Shown here piece after piece: positions 34,642 through 47,845 of a stretch of 64,000 bases of DNA; within the stretch, counting starts at the first letter, position 1; every line of letters starts with the position of its first letter. The position numbers and the translations under genes are program-made. The stretch comes from Pictodentalium vernedei (lineage: Eukaryota; Mollusca; Scaphopoda; Dentaliida; Dentaliidae), in the NCBI GenBank assembly GCA_031216915.1, contig CM062296.1:665323838-665387837 (forward strand), written 5' to 3'. The notes beneath the pieces were generated by a model that searched no databases, had not been told where the DNA came from, and saw nothing but the letters and a program-made list of their open reading frames with translations.

Positions 34642-37107
34642 TTGAATACCCTTAACACTATCATACATTATCCCTCATGAATTCTGAGTCTGATAAAAGA
34701 GGTTATGTTTACCTATTACATACCCATTTGCTGCCCGAAAACAGCCGATTTTATCAAAATTTTGACGTTTAGCAGCCTGTAGCGGGATTAACAAACGACT
34801 AGCGGAATATTCTATGTATGCACTTTGTAAGACCTGCCAATGTCCAATTGTTCTTGAAAATCGCCAACAAGCAGTTAGCGAAATCCACAGAAAATGTAAA
34901 TTTTAAGCTTTTAAGGGGTATCTCTCCTTATCCAGTCTAAAATAGGTTAAGTTTCATTCTTTTAAATACCCTTACTACTTACAAAACTGATCCTCTGTGA
35001 ATTCTACGCGAGTAAAAGAAGTTATATTTCTCTGTTACATATCCATTGGGTGCTCTTGGTGTCTGAAAACAATCCATTTTATCAACATTTTGATGTTTAG
35101 CAGCTCGTGGAGAGTTAACGAATGCTCAACGGAATATTTTGTCCATGTAATTTGTAATGTCACATGAAGACCCGTGAATGGCCATTTTTTCTTGAAATCT
35201 ACAAGATGTTTTTAAAGAAATCCAGGGAAAACATGAAATTTTAAGTCTTTGATGGGTACCGCTGTTTAACCAGCCCAAAACGGGTTAAGACCAGCACTAA
35301 ATGGGTTAATGCTTGGTCTGATGAATTCCACTTCCAAAGAAGGAGGTTATGGTTATCTCGCAGGTACACATTGCGTGCAATGGGTGCCCAAGAACAGTCC
35401 ATTTTCTCAAAATTTCTATGCTTTGCAGCCTCTGGAGAGTTAACAAACGCTTACCGGAATATTTTGTCTATGTAACTTGTAATGTCACTCCAAGACCTGC
35501 AAATGGTCAATTTTTCTTGAATACTTACTAGATTTTTTGGAGAAATCCACAGAAAACTGGAATTTTAAGCTTTTAAGGGGTACATCTTAACCAGGCGAAA
35601 ATGGGTTAAGACCTCGATTTTTTGAATACCCTTACTACTTACTAAATTTTTCTCTGTCAGTTTTGCATCCGGTAAAAGAAGTTATGTATCTCTGTGGCAT
35701 TCCCATTTGTTGTTGTTGGTGTCCAAAAACAGACTATTTTTTCAAAATGTTGACATTTAGCAGCCCATGGAGGGTTAACAAATGCTTACTGGAATATTTT
35801 ATCCATGCAACCGGTAATGTGACTCCAAGACCTATCAATGGCCATTTTCTGTTGAAAACTTACAAGATGTTTGTAACGAAAGCCACGCAAAACATAATTT
35901 TTTTTTGGCTTTTGATGGGTATCGCTAATAACAACCCCAAAAGGGTTTAATGCTTGGGTTTTTGAATACCCTTATTACTTACAAAAATGGTCCTCAGTGA
36001 ATTCCACTTCCAACAAAGGAGATTATGTGTAACTCTCGGACATACATTGCGTGGTGTGTGTGTCCGAAAACAGCCCATTTCAACAAAATTATGATGCTTG
36101 GCATTCTGTAGAGGGTTAATAAACGCTCAACGGAATATTTTGTCCATGCCACTTGTAATGTCACACAAAGACCTGCAAGTAGTCAATTTTTCTTGAAAAC
36201 CTATGGAATGTATTTAGAGAAATCCACAGAAAATGGAAATTTTTAGATTTTAAGGGGTCTCTCTCTTTAGCCTGCCCCAAATGGGTTAAGACTTCGTTTT
36301 TTGAATACCCTTACTACTTACAAAAATGTTTCCCTATAGATTGTGCGCTCGATGAAAGAAATCACTTTTCTTTGTGGCGTACCCGTTGGGTGCCGTTGGC
36401 GTCCAAAAACAGCCCAGTTTATCACAATTTTGAGTTTTAGTAGCCCGTGGAGGGTTAACAAATGCTCACCGAAGTATTTTGTCCATGCAACTTCTATTGT
36501 CACATCAAGGCCTGGGAGTGACAATTTTTTCATGAAAATCTACAAGACTCGTTTAGAGAAATCCACGGAAAACCTGAATTTTTTAGCTTTTTGGGGGTAT
36601 TGCTGTTTAACCAGCCCAAAACGGGTTAATGCTTGGTTTTTTGAACACCATTATTACTTACAAAAATGATCTCCGGTGAATTCCACTTCAAATAAAGGAA
36701 GTTATGTTTATCTATCTTGTATCGGTTGGGTGCTCTGGGGGCCTGAAACCGGCCCATTTCATCAAAATTTCGATGTTTGGCAGCCTGTGGAGGGTTACCA
36801 TATGCATCGCCTAATATGTCGTGTGTATCAAAGGTCGTGACATGGGCAGGTCTAGAAATGATGAATGTTTAAAAAAAATCCTAAAGACGTGTTTCGAGAA
36901 AGTGCCGATAAACCCCAATTTTGGCAGTTTTTTGCCAATTCTGGCGAAATAAGGGTTAAATCGAAAATTCCGCTTCGGTACATTTTTAGATTTTTTGCCC
37001 CTCTACGCGTGTGCCAAATTGTGTGAAAATCGGTTCGAAAATGGCTTCTGAATCGTACGGACAAAAATGTGTGGAAAAAAAAAAAAAAAAAAAAAAACCC
37101 CAAAAAA

Positions 37108-37134
37108 CTAGACTTTATGATTCTGGAGAATCAT
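37108..37134 (-). other. Unit end with hairpin, B3
   Basis: Same sequence as B1; hairpin 37117-37134; preceded by CCCCAAAAAA, so on the minus strand CTAG is followed by T. Confidence 0.66.
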
Positions 37135-39079
37135 GGCTTTTCCCGATGAGATTCCATGATTCTTCATGACTCCACAGTGTCTGATGAATTGTTTTTAACT
37201 GTCTCACCGAAGTTCCTTCATTGATGTTATGAGAAAGGTGAGTATAGTAGTCTCAAATGACTCAGTTTGATAAGAAAATTGTTTAGGTAAAAACCATCAT
37301 TAACGGTGGAGTGGGTTAATATCAATATCGTCGTCCGACAAGTTAATGACCCACAAAAGGAGTTATGTTTGTTTCACACATACCCACTGAGTGATGTGTC
37401 TATTTGAAAATGGTCCATTTTATCTCAAATGTATCCAAAATATTGATGTCTGGCAGCTTGTAGAGGATTAACAAGTGCTAACAGGAATATTTTTCCATGC
37501 AACTTGTAATGTCACACTAAGAACTGCAAATGGCCATTTTTCTTTGAAAACTTCCAAGATGTTTTCAGAGAAATCCCTGCGCATACGCTCTTTTCCAATT
37601 CGACGTGACGAAATGCGAAATTCATGTCGCTCTTCATGGAAAGTGATGCCACAACTATTCCTGAACAAGGAGTGGAAATTTCATGAAAATCTGCCTAGAA
37701 TTGGCTGAGATATGGTGTTTTGGAGAGAGGAGGTAATTGTTTGAATTTGGTCCTCCCTTTTCAAGCCAGTTCGAAAAAAGACGTCGGAAATGGGCGCAGA
37801 ATCCTTCAGTGCCTCCTCGCTGGAGTAAGTCCACTTAAATGTTACAATTGTGTGTGACTGGTGGAGAGTTGACTGTAAATGGAAGTTGCTTCTTTAAGAC
37901 AGCCACCAGGGATCCCAACACAACCTTTAAACCTACGAGAATCTCAGAAGTTTAAAGTCAAGAGAAATTGGCGGTGATTGGGTTTCTGGCAGGCAGGAAA
38001 AGATTGACGAAGATTTGCATATTGGACATTAAAATAGCACTTCTGACATACACGAACAGTGTTCAGACCGCTGGAGGCAGCGACTTGAAATTTTCAGAAC
38101 TTGTTCTACGAACCCTGGCCGACATTTTGGGATTTGTTTGGAGTGTCCGGACCGCGTGAAAAACACCACGCATCGCTTGGAATGTGAGAGTACTATTCGT
38201 CCCGACTCTATCAGTTTAGAATGGACACGGGCAGTGTTGTAGACGACTGTAGAGCTGCGATTGAGCATAACGTCCCAGGTTTCGGTGCCACATTGCCTAA
38301 CCAGCTCCAAAAGAGCGGCGGGGGAGGGGTATCCTGACACTATCTTTAAAACTTAGATAATCGTCAGATGTTGAAGTGAAAAGAAATCGGCGGTGAGTAG
38401 GTTTTTTGGCGGGAAACGATTATTGAAAATTTGCCAATTAGACATTAAAATTCCACTTCTCACAAACATGAACCGTGTCTAGACCGCTGAAGGCAGCGAC
38501 TTCTAATTTTCATAACTTGTTCTACGCACCCTGGCTGACAGTTTGGCATCTGTTGCGAGTGTCGAGGCCGCGTGAAGAACACCACGCATCGCGTGGAAAG
38601 TGAGAGTACTATTCGTCCCGACTCTATCAGTTTGGAATGGACTTGGGGACTGTTGTAGACTACTGTAGAGCAGCGATTGAGCATAAAGTCGGAGTTTTTT
38701 GTGCCAAATTGCCTAACCGGCTCCAAGGTATTATTTTTCGTCTGTACATCGCCCAGATCGCCTGTAGTTTATACCGTCACCATACGTTGACGTAGCCTTT
38801 TGTCATTTTCGCCACTTTCGACCCAGATTTGAGGGTACCTTCCTTCAACCCCATTTTATAGCAAAATCTAGCCATGCTCCCAACAACGCCCTCTCCCCGT
38901 CGGCCTGGGTGCTTCTAAAAATAGAAAGGTCAATGGGGAGGGGCCCGTTAGCAAACAAACGGGGGCAGGGCAGGTGTACTTGGTGAACAAACAGTTGTGT
39001 GAACATCCCCAGAAGTGAAAACCTTTGCTCAGTGGCTGTAATCAAGATGTTAATTTAGACTCCCATTACGGCCAAGACA

Positions 39080-39174
39080 CTACAGAATGCAAATGGGTGG
39101 GTGGCGGGCATCATCACTGGATCTAATGTTGTATTTCATGTTTTCTTTTTTTCTTTATATTCTATTTATTTTTT

Positions 39175-39227
<53 letters not shown>

Positions 39228-39425
39228 AGTTTAATTTGTGTTTGTCTATAATGTTTATAATATTTAGATTTTGCTAGATTCTGTTATTTATGGAATACGT
39301 TCTGCCATATTGTAAATTATTAGTCACTGTACAGGAACGGAGGGGCTTCTAAGTGGTAAGCACTTGTCCTCCAATCCTGATTTGCATTGTCAAATGGCAA
39401 ATAAAATATGTTTAATCTAATCTAA
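39080..39425 (+). mobile_element. LINE 3' end with (CT)n tract, B3
   Basis: (CT)n at 39179-39227. Upstream sequence differs from A: about 90 bp (38990-39079) shared only with B5 precedes CTACAGAATG. The insert splits the AACAGCAGGGG minisatellite that is continuous in B1 and B2, so the element probably entered there, with AACAG at both edges as a possible short target duplication. Confidence 0.68.
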
Positions 39426-40467
39426 CAGTAGGGGGGGGGGGGGCATGTGTCCTAGGTAAAAAAACAGCAGGGGGGGGGGGGCAGGTGTCCTAGGTAAAAT
39501 AAACAGCATATGGGGGGGGGGGGGGGTGATGTCCCTGCTAATTAATTTTAATGGGAGGCAGTTGTTCATGGGGCAGGTGTTCTATCCCACTGCCCAGTAT
39601 TCAAATTTTCTATGGTACTTGGCCTTGACGGAAATAACATTTCAACAAGAAACAACGGGAAACCTATTTGCAATAAAGCTGCAAATATAAACTTGATTTT
39701 AGGACCATTCCATGGACATTTTAAAGCCTACTGCGATATCAGCGTTTCTTACTCTCGTCCTATCACTACACCGCAGTATTTAACCCGAGTCGAGTTCTGA
39801 CGTCATGCAAGTTTGACCGACATGCTTTCAATTCTGTTATTGACAACAACATATTTATAATTTCGTGCTTACTGATCCGAATTTTGAAAACGACACACGC
39901 AATCGCGAAAGCGTTTTCTGAAAAACACGATTCTGTAAAAGGTTTTAGTGAAATTTGATTATTTTTTTTATTTTCAATTTCGATGGCTCTTGTCGAAAAG
40001 GTGCTAATCACTGATCGTCCCAAACGAGATCAAAGACACGCCGTAGTTTAATAACAGACAGAGATTCTTCTAAGAATATACATGCGCAATCCTAAAATGC
40101 AATAAATCAAGTGTTTTTTCACGTTTTATGAGAGAAATATGTCCAATTGTATCATTGAATCATTTTTAGGTATGTATGGGTGAGAAATTTTCTATACGGA
40201 CAAAATACAGGCTAAATAAAATATTTGCCATTATTTTCCGCAGACGTATTTTTGTCTTTGCTTCTTGGGGAAATCCATGCTGCTAAATACAACGAAGGTG
40301 TGTTATTTGATGTGGTCAGAACCGTCAGGTGGTCGGGTCCGAAACCGCGCCTCGCAAAAGATTTACTGGGGGGTGTCGATTTTACAAGTAATGTAGGCAG
40401 CGTACACGGCATGGGCTGTCTGTCTTTAATCCTATAAACAGGGTTAAGGCTTGGTTTTTGAATACCC

Positions 40468-40470
<3 letters not shown>

Positions 40471-40522
<52 letters not shown>

Positions 40523-40884
40523 TTTGTTTATTGGTGTTTAAGGTCACATACTTATGCACAATGGCTAATCGTGGCCGTGACAGTTTTATAGGTGGAGGAA
40601 GCCGGAGTACACGGAGAGAACCACCAAGCACCGATGAGCAACTGTCAGCTCCTCAACATTCTAACTCTGTTCAAGCTCCGCTCAGGCAGGGTTACAGAGG
40701 GTGAAGACATATGTACCATCGACGTGCAGTATGCCTTAGTACACGGCGTCATCGTGCCCCCATGTCGGCAACCGGGCTAAAGTGCCTTGCCCAAGGACAC
40801 AACGTGAGTCGTCCCGGACGGGGATCGGACCCTGGACCTCTAGCATAGAAGTACAACAGTCTACCAATGAGCCACCACGCTCCC
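40471..40884 (-). mobile_element. SINE type 1, B3 copy
   Basis: Duplications 40458-40470 and 40885-40897. B-box-like region slightly changed (GGACCCTGGACC on the plus strand near 40828). Confidence 0.88.
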
Positions 40885-43386
40885 TTGAATACCCTTAATA
40901 CTATTATACATTATCCCTCATGAATTCTGAATCTGATAAAAGAGGTTATGTTTACCTATTACATACCCATTTGCTGCCCGAAAACAGCCGATTTTATCAA
41001 AATATTGACGTTTAGCAGCCTGTAGCGGGATTAACAAACGACTAGCGGAATATTCTATCTATGCAATTTGTAAGACCTGCCAATGTCCAATTGTTCTTGA
41101 AAATCGCCAACAAGCAGTTAGCGAAATCCACAGAAAATGTAAATTTTAAGCTTTTAAGGGGTATCTCTCCTTATCCAGTCTAAAATAGGTTAGGTTTCAT
41201 TCTTTTAAATACCCTTACTACTTACAAAACTGATCCTCTGTGAATTCTACGTGCAGTAAAAGAAGTTATATTTCTCTGTTACATATCCATTGGGTGCTCT
41301 TGGTGTCTGAAAACAATCCATTTTATCAACATTTTGATGTTTAGCAGCTCGTGGAGAGTTAACGAATGATCAACGGAATATTTTGTCCATGTAACTTGTA
41401 ATGTCACATGAAGACCCGTGAATGGCCATTTTTTCTTGAAATCTACAAGATGTTTTTTAAGAAATCCAGGGAAAGCATGAACTTTTAAGTCTTTGATGGG
41501 TACCGCTGTTTAACCAGCCCAAAACGGGTTAAGACCAGCCCTAAATGGGTTAATGCTTGGTCTGATGAATTCCACTTCCAAAGAAGGAGGTTATGTTTAT
41601 CTCGCAGGTACACATTGCGTGCAATGGATGCCCAAGGACAGTCCATTTTCTCAAAATTTCTATGCTTTGCAGCCTCTGGAGAGTTAACTAACGCTTACCG
41701 GAATATTTTGTCTATGTAACTTGTAATGTCACTCCAAGACCTGCAAATGGTCAATTTTTCTTGAATACTTACTAGATTTTTTGGAGAAATCCACAGAAAA
41801 CTGGAATTTTAAGCTTTTAAGGGGTACATCTTAACCAGGCGAAAATGGGTTAAGACCTCGATTTTTTGAATACCCTTACTACTTACTAAATTTTTCTCTG
41901 TCAGTTTTGCATCCGGTAAAAGAAGTTATGTATCTCTGTGGCATTCCCATTTGTTGTTGTTGGTGTCCAAAAACAGACTATTTTTTCAAAATGTTGACAT
42001 TTAGCAGCCGATGGAGGGTTAACAAGTGCTTACTGGAATATTTTATCCATGCAACCGGTAATGTGACTCCAAGACCTATCAATGGCCATTTTCTGTTGAA
42101 AACTTACAAGATGTTTGTAACGAAATCCACGGAAAACATGATTTTTTTTAGCTTTTGATGGTCTCGCTAATAACCACCCCAAAAGTGGTTAACGCTTGGG
42201 TTTTTGAATACCCTTATTACTTACAAAAATGGTCCTCAGTGAATTCCACTTCCAACAAAGGAGATTATGTGTAACTCTCGGACATACATTGCGTGCTGTG
42301 TGCGTCCGAAAACAGCCCATTTCAACAAAATTATGATGCTTGGCATTCTGTAGAGGGTTAATAAACGCTCAGCGGAATATTTTGTCCATGCCACTTGTAA
42401 TGTCACACAAAGACCTGCAAGTAGTCAATTTTTCTTGAAAACCTATGGAATGTATTTAGAGAAATCCACAGAAAATGGGAATTTTTAGATTTTAAGGGGT
42501 CTCTCTCTTTAGCCTACCCAAAATGGGTTAAGACTTCGTTTTTTGAATACCCTTACTACTTACAAAAATGTTTCCCTATAGATTGTGCGCTCGATAAAAG
42601 AAATCACTTTTCTTTGTGGCGTACCCGTTGGGTGCCGTTGGCGTCCAAAAACAGCCCATTTTATCACAATTTTGACTTTTAGCAGCCCGTGGAGGGTTAA
42701 CAAATGCTCACCGAAGTATTTTGTCCATGCAACTTCTATTGTCACATCAAGGCCTGGGGGGTGACAATTTTTTCATGAAAATCTACAAGACTCGTTTAGA
42801 GAAATCCACGGAAAACCTGAATTTTTTAGCTTTTTGGGGGTACTGCTGTTTAACCAGCCCAAAACGGGTTAATGCTTGGTTTTTTGAACACCATTATTAC
42901 TTACAAAAATGATTTCCGGTGAATTCCACTTCAAATAAAGGAAGTTATGTTTATCTCTCGTGTATCGTTTGGGTGCTCTGGGGGCCTGAAAACGGCCCAT
43001 TTCATCAAAATTTCGATGTTTGGCAGCCTGTGGAGGGTTACCATATGCATCGCCTGATATGTCATGTGTATCAAAGGTCGTGGCACAGACAGGTCTATCA
43101 ATGATGAAAGTTTAAAAAAAATCTACAAGACGTGTTTCGAGAAAGTGCCGATAAACCCCAATTTTGACAGTTTTTTGCCAATTGTGACGAAATAAGGGTT
43201 AAATCGAAAATTCCGCTTCGGTACATTTTTTGATTTTGTGCCCCTCTATGCGTGTGCAAACTTTTGTGAAAATCGGTCCGAAAATGGTTTCAGAATCGTG
43301 CGGACAAAATGTGTGGAAAAAAAAAAAAACCAAAAACCAAAAAAAAAAAAAAAACCCCCAAAAAAACTCCCCCAAAAAAAAAAAAA

Positions 43387-43436
43387 AATAATAATCCGTA
43401 GAAAAACAATAGTCTTTTCCAGAGGGAAAAGCCTAA
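43387..43436. repeat. Single boundary module, B3/B4 junction
   Basis: CCGTAG version, followed by about 20 bp of A-rich sequence before CTAG of B4. Confidence 0.85.
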
Positions 43437-43457
43437 AAAAAAAAAAATAAAAAATAA

Positions 43458-43484
43458 CTAGACTTTATGATTCTGGAGAATCAT
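43458..43484 (-). other. Unit end with hairpin, B4
   Basis: Same sequence as B1; hairpin 43467-43484; conserved although the rest of B4 is heavily rearranged. Confidence 0.66.
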
Positions 43485-43973
43485 GGCTTTTCCCGATGAG
43501 ATTCCTTGATTTTTCATGCCCCCACAGTGTCTGATGAATTGTTCTTAACTGTCTCACTGAAGTTCCTTCATTGATGTTATGAGAAAGGTGATCTCAAATG
43601 ACTCAGTTTGATAAAAAAATTGTTTAGGTAAAACCATCATTACCGGTGGAGTGGGTTAATATTAATATCGTCGTCCCACAAGTTAATGGCCGACAAAAGA
43701 AGTTATGTTTGTTTGACACATACGCACTGAGTGCTCTGTCTATTTGAAAATGGTCCATTTTATCTCAAATGTATCCAAAATATTGATGTCTGGCAGTTTG
43801 TAGAGGGTTAACATGTGCTAACAGGAATATTTATTCATGCAACTTGCAATTCCAAACCCAAAAGTGCGAATGGCCATTTTTACTAAAAATCTACAAGATG
43901 TTTTCAGAGAAAGCCATGCGCATACGCTCTTTTCGAATTCGACGTGACAAAATGCGAAATTCGTATCGCTCTT

Positions 43974-44323
43974 ATTATTTATTTATTTATTGGTGTTTAA
44001 GGTCACATATTTCTGCACAATGGTTAATCATGACCGTGACAGTTTTACGGGTGGAGGAAGCCGGAGTACCCGGAGAGAACCACCGAGCAACGGCGAGCAA
44101 CTGTCAGCTCCCCAACATACCAACTCCACACAAGCAGGGTTAGCATTGGTTGAAGACAGGTGCACCATCGACGTGCAGTACGCCTTAGTACCGTGCCCCC
44201 ACGTGGGCAATGGGAGTGAAGTGTCTTGCCCAAGGACACAACGCGGTTGCCACAGGTGGGATTCGAACCGAGGACCTCTCGGCTTGCAGCCTGCACCTCT
44301 ACCTACTGAGCCACCGCGCCCCC
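43974..44323 (-). mobile_element. SINE type 2 inserted in B4
   Basis: Minus strand: head GGGGGCGCGGTGGCTCAG, B-box-like GGTTCGAATCCC, body related to SINE type 1 (TTGTGTCCTTGGGCAAGAC and the GGTACTCCGGCTTCC block), short (AAAT)n tail. Direct repeats TCGTATCGCTCTT 43961-43973 and TCGTATCGCCCTT 44324-44336 (one mismatch). Other B units have the empty site once (near 24758). The B-box is closer to the tRNA consensus than in type 1. Confidence 0.9.
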
Positions 44324-44821
44324 TCGTATCGCCCTTCATGGAAAGTGATGCCGCAACTATCCATGAACAACGAGTGAAAATTTCATGGAAATCTGCCTAG
44401 AATTGGCTGGGATATAGCGTTTTGAAAAGAGTAGGTAACTGTTTGAATTTGGTCCTTCCTTTTCAAGCCAGTTCGAAAAAAGATGTCGTGAATGGGCGCA
44501 GACTCCTTTAGTGCCCCCCCCCCCCCCTCTCTGGAGTAAGTCCACTTAAATGTTACAATTGTGTGTGACTGGTGGAGAGTTGGCTGTAAATGGAAGTTGC
44601 TTCTTTAAGACCGCCACCCAGGGATCCAAACACAACCTTTAAACCAAAGAGAATCGTCAGAAGTTTAAAGTGAAAAGAAATTGGCGGTGATTGGGTTTCT
44701 GGTATTGGACATTAAAATAGCACTTCTGACATACACGAACCGTGTCCAGACCGCTGCAGGCAGCGTCTTGAAATTTTCAGAACTTGTTCGAGGAACCCTG
44801 GCCGACATTTTGGGATCTGTT

Positions 44822-44979
44822 AGTTTAAACATATTTATTTGCCAACAAAAGCATAGCAAAAGGATTGGAGGACAAGTGTTCAACACTTAGCAAACCCTCC
44901 TCTCCATTACATATAACATTTAATAATATAATTATTGTAATAATGGTAGCAATTAAATAATGTACCAAATAAAAATAGG

Positions 44980-45026
<47 letters not shown>

Positions 45027-45135
45027 GAAGAAGAAAAAAGAAGAAGTAAGGCTCACAGTGAAGGGGCAGAGATTTCCACTGATAAATGTTGCTCAAACTC
45101 CTACGGAAGTGTTCCATTACAATGGCTAAACAAGA
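44822..45135 (-). mobile_element. Reverse-strand LINE 3' end inserted in B4
   Basis: 314 bp flanked by direct repeats GGGATCTGTT at 44812-44821 and 45136-45145; other B units have that site once (near 25214). The reverse complement reads GAACACTTGTCCTCCAATCC ... GGCAAATAAATATG, homologous to the forward LINE tails, and carries (GA)n at 44984-45022, which is (CT)n in element sense. It is a 5'-truncated retroposon insertion specific to this unit. Confidence 0.82.
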
Positions 45136-47165
45136 GGGATCTGTTTGGAGCGTCCGGACCGCCTGGAAAACACCACGCATCGCTTGGAATGTGAGAGTAC
45201 TATTCGTCCCGACTCTGTCAGTTTAGAATGAACATGGGCAGTGTTGTAGGCGACTGTAGAGCTGCGATTGAGCATAACGTCCCAGGTTTCGGTGCCTCAT
45301 TGCCTTACCGACTCCAAGGTATGATTGTTTGTCTCAATATCGTCCTTACTACTTGTAGTTTATACCGTTTCCATACTTTAATGTAGCCTCTTGCCGTTTT
45401 CGAGACTTTCGACCCAGAACGCCGCCAAGGTGGGGAAGTGCGGGGGAGGGGGGGGGGGCTGCAGCGGCGGGGGGGGGGGGGGGGGTAATCCTGACACTAT
45501 CTTTAAACCTTAGATAATCCGCAGAAGTTTGAAGTGAAAAGAAATCGACGGTGAGTATGTTTTTTGGCGGGGAAACGATTAACGAAAATTTGCCAGTTAG
45601 ACATTCAAATTGCACTTCACACAAACACGAACCGTGTCCAGACCGCTGAAGGCAGCGACTTCTGATTTTCAGAACTTTGTTCTACGCACCCTGGCCGACA
45701 TTTTGGCATCTGTTGCAAGTGTCGATACCGCGTGGAGAACACCATGCATCGCGTGGAAAGTGAGAGTACTATTCGTCCCGACTCTATCAGTTTGGAAAGG
45801 AATTGGGCACTATTGTAGACTACTGTAGAGCAGCGATTAAGTATAAAGCCGGAGTTTTTTTTGTGCCAAATTGCCTAACCGGCTCCAAGGTACGATCTTT
45901 CGTCTGTACATCGCCCAGATCGCCTGTAGTTTATAGCGTTACCATACGTTGAAGTAGCCTTTTGTCATTTCGGTCGCCACTTTCTACCGAGATTTGAGGG
46001 TACCTTCCTTCAACCCCAATTTACAGCGAAATCTAGCCATGCTCACAACCACGCCCTCTCCCCGTCGGCCCCGGGTGCTTCTAAAGATAGAAAGGTCAAT
46101 GGGGAGGGGGGCAGGTGTACTTGGTGTAAAAACAGCAGGGGGGGGGCACGTGTCCTAGGTAAAAGAAACAGCAGGGCACAGGTGTCCTAGGTAAATTAAA
46201 CAGCGGGGGGGGGGGGGGGGGGGAGGAGGGCAGATGCCCCCGCTAATTAATTTTAATAGCAGGCAGTTGTTCATGGGGCAAGGTGTCCAATCCTATTGCA
46301 CAGGTTCCAAATTTTTTATGTACTTGGCCTTGACGGAAATAACATTTCAACAAGAAACAACGGGAAACCTATTTGTAGTAAAGCTGCAAATATAAACCTG
46401 ATTTTAGGACCATTCCATGGACAGTTTTAAAGCCTTCTGCGATATCAGCGTTTCTTACTCTCCGCAGTATTTCACCCGAGTCGAGTGCTGACGTCATGCA
46501 AGTTTGACGGACACGCTTTCAATTTTGTTATTGACAACAACATATTTATAATTTCGTGATTACTGATCGGAATTTTGAAAACTACACACACAATCGCGAA
46601 AGAGTTTTCTGAAAAACACGATTCTGCAAAAGGTTTTAGTGAAATTTGATATTTTTTTTTTATTTTCAACTTCGATGGCTCTTGTCGAAAAGGTGCTAAT
46701 CACTGATCGTCCCAAACGAGATCAAAAGACTGACGCCGTATATTAATAACATACAGAGAATCTTCTAAGAATATACACGCGCAATTCTAAAATGCAATAA
46801 ATCAAGTCTTTTTTCAGGTTTTACGAGAGAAATATGTCCAACTTGTATCATTGAATCATGTTTAGGTATATGTGGGCGAGACATTTTCTATACGGACAAA
46901 TACAGATTAATAAAATATTTGCCTATTATTTCCGCAGACGTATTTTTGTCTTTGCTTCTTAGGGAAATCCATGCTGCTAAATACAACGAAGAAGTGTTAT
47001 CTAATGAGGTCAGAACCGTCAGGTGGTCGATCCCGACACCGCACCTCGAAGAAGATTTAGTGGGGGTGTCGATTTTACAAGTAATGTAGGCAGGCGTACA
47101 CGGCATGGGCTGTCTGTCTTTAATCCTATAAACAGGGTTAAGGCTTGATTTTTTGAATACCCTTA

Positions 47166-47183
47166 TTTATTTATTTATTTATT

Positions 47184-47214
<31 letters not shown>

Positions 47215-47464
47215 TTGGTGTTTAAGGTCACATACTTATGCACAATGGCTAATCGTGACCGTGACAGTTTTTTTGGTGGAGGAAGCCGGAGTACCCGGAG
47301 AGGAACCACCAAGCATCGACGAGCAAATGTCAGCTCCTCAACATTCTAACTCTGTTCAAGCTCCGCTCAAGCAGAGTTACAGAGGTTGAAGACATATGTA
47401 CCATCGACGTTCAGTATGCCTTAGTACACGGCGTCATCGTGCCCCCATGTCGGCAACCGGGCTA
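47166..47464 (-). mobile_element. SINE type 1, B4 copy, head missing
   Basis: Left duplication present at 47153-47165; homology stops at about 47464 within the body (after CAACCGGGCTA). The tRNA-like head and right duplication are gone, replaced by an inverted SINE piece. Confidence 0.85.
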
Positions 47465-47465
47465 C

Positions 47466-47708
47466 TTAACGCCAATTATCCAAATGGGAGCACGATGCCG
47501 CCGTGTACAAAGGCGTACTGCACCTCGATGGTACGCATGTCTTCAACCAATATAAAACCCTGCCTATGCTGCAGTGCGGAAGTTACGATGTTGGGGAGCT
47601 GGCAGCTGCTCGTCGATGACTGGTGGTCTCTCCGGGTACTCCGGCTTCCTCCATCCGTAGAACTGTCACGGTCATGATTGGCCGTTGTGCAAATATTATC
47701 ATGCACTG
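47466..47708 (+). mobile_element. Inverted, headless SINE piece in B4
   Basis: Plus-strand SINE body (CTCTCCGGGTACTCCGGC, ACTGTCACGGTCATGATT) facing the minus-strand type-1 remnant that ends at 47464. The two bodies meet head-to-head, both lacking tRNA-like heads, forming an imperfect inverted repeat of over 200 bp. There is no (AAAT)n tail and no target duplication, so it arose by rearrangement and not by simple insertion. Confidence 0.8.
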
Positions 47709-47845
47709 TAGTGTGGAATATGAAGTGAGACGTACCTTTCAATGTGTGTTTGGTTGGAGAAAGAGAGAGGGGAAGGGGTGGGGGGTGGTAAGATCGGTAA
47801 TATTGTTGGGATAAATCTACCGATGGCGTTGGGACACCATGGAAT
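47709..47845. other. Sequence unique to B4
   Basis: About 137 bp with no counterpart elsewhere in the window, purine-rich in the middle (GAGAAAGAGAGAGGGGAAGG). Contains a 7-bp inverted repeat ATCGGTA/TACCGAT at 47793-47799 and 47818-47824. It bridges the inverted SINE and the resumed monomer block; the source is unknown. Confidence 0.55.

Larger units (their letters stand above)
29982..37107. repeat. Array unit B2
   Basis: 7126 bp. Like B1 but longer because of a 960-bp retroposon insertion (30137-31096) and a third copy of the 400-bp monomer family (extra 373 bp, about 32577-32950). G-rich tract about 33170-33303; SINE 34237-34641; monomer block ends GTGTGGA at 37075. Lacks the LINE (CT)n tail. 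Confidence 0.92.
37108..43457. repeat. Array unit B3
   Basis: 6350 bp. Has the empty site for the B2/B5 retroposon (GTCTCAAATGACT once, near 37249). Unlike B1 and B2 it carries the LINE 3' end with (CT)n at 39080-39425. G-rich tracts about 39429-39535; SINE 40471-40884; monomer block ends at 43317, followed by one boundary module. Confidence 0.92.

Noticed and set aside
38990..39117. Open stretch upstream of the LINE tail in B3 that could be the end of a reverse transcriptase ORF
   Set aside because: Only about 40 codons, no known motif, and a stop just upstream; indistinguishable from chance.
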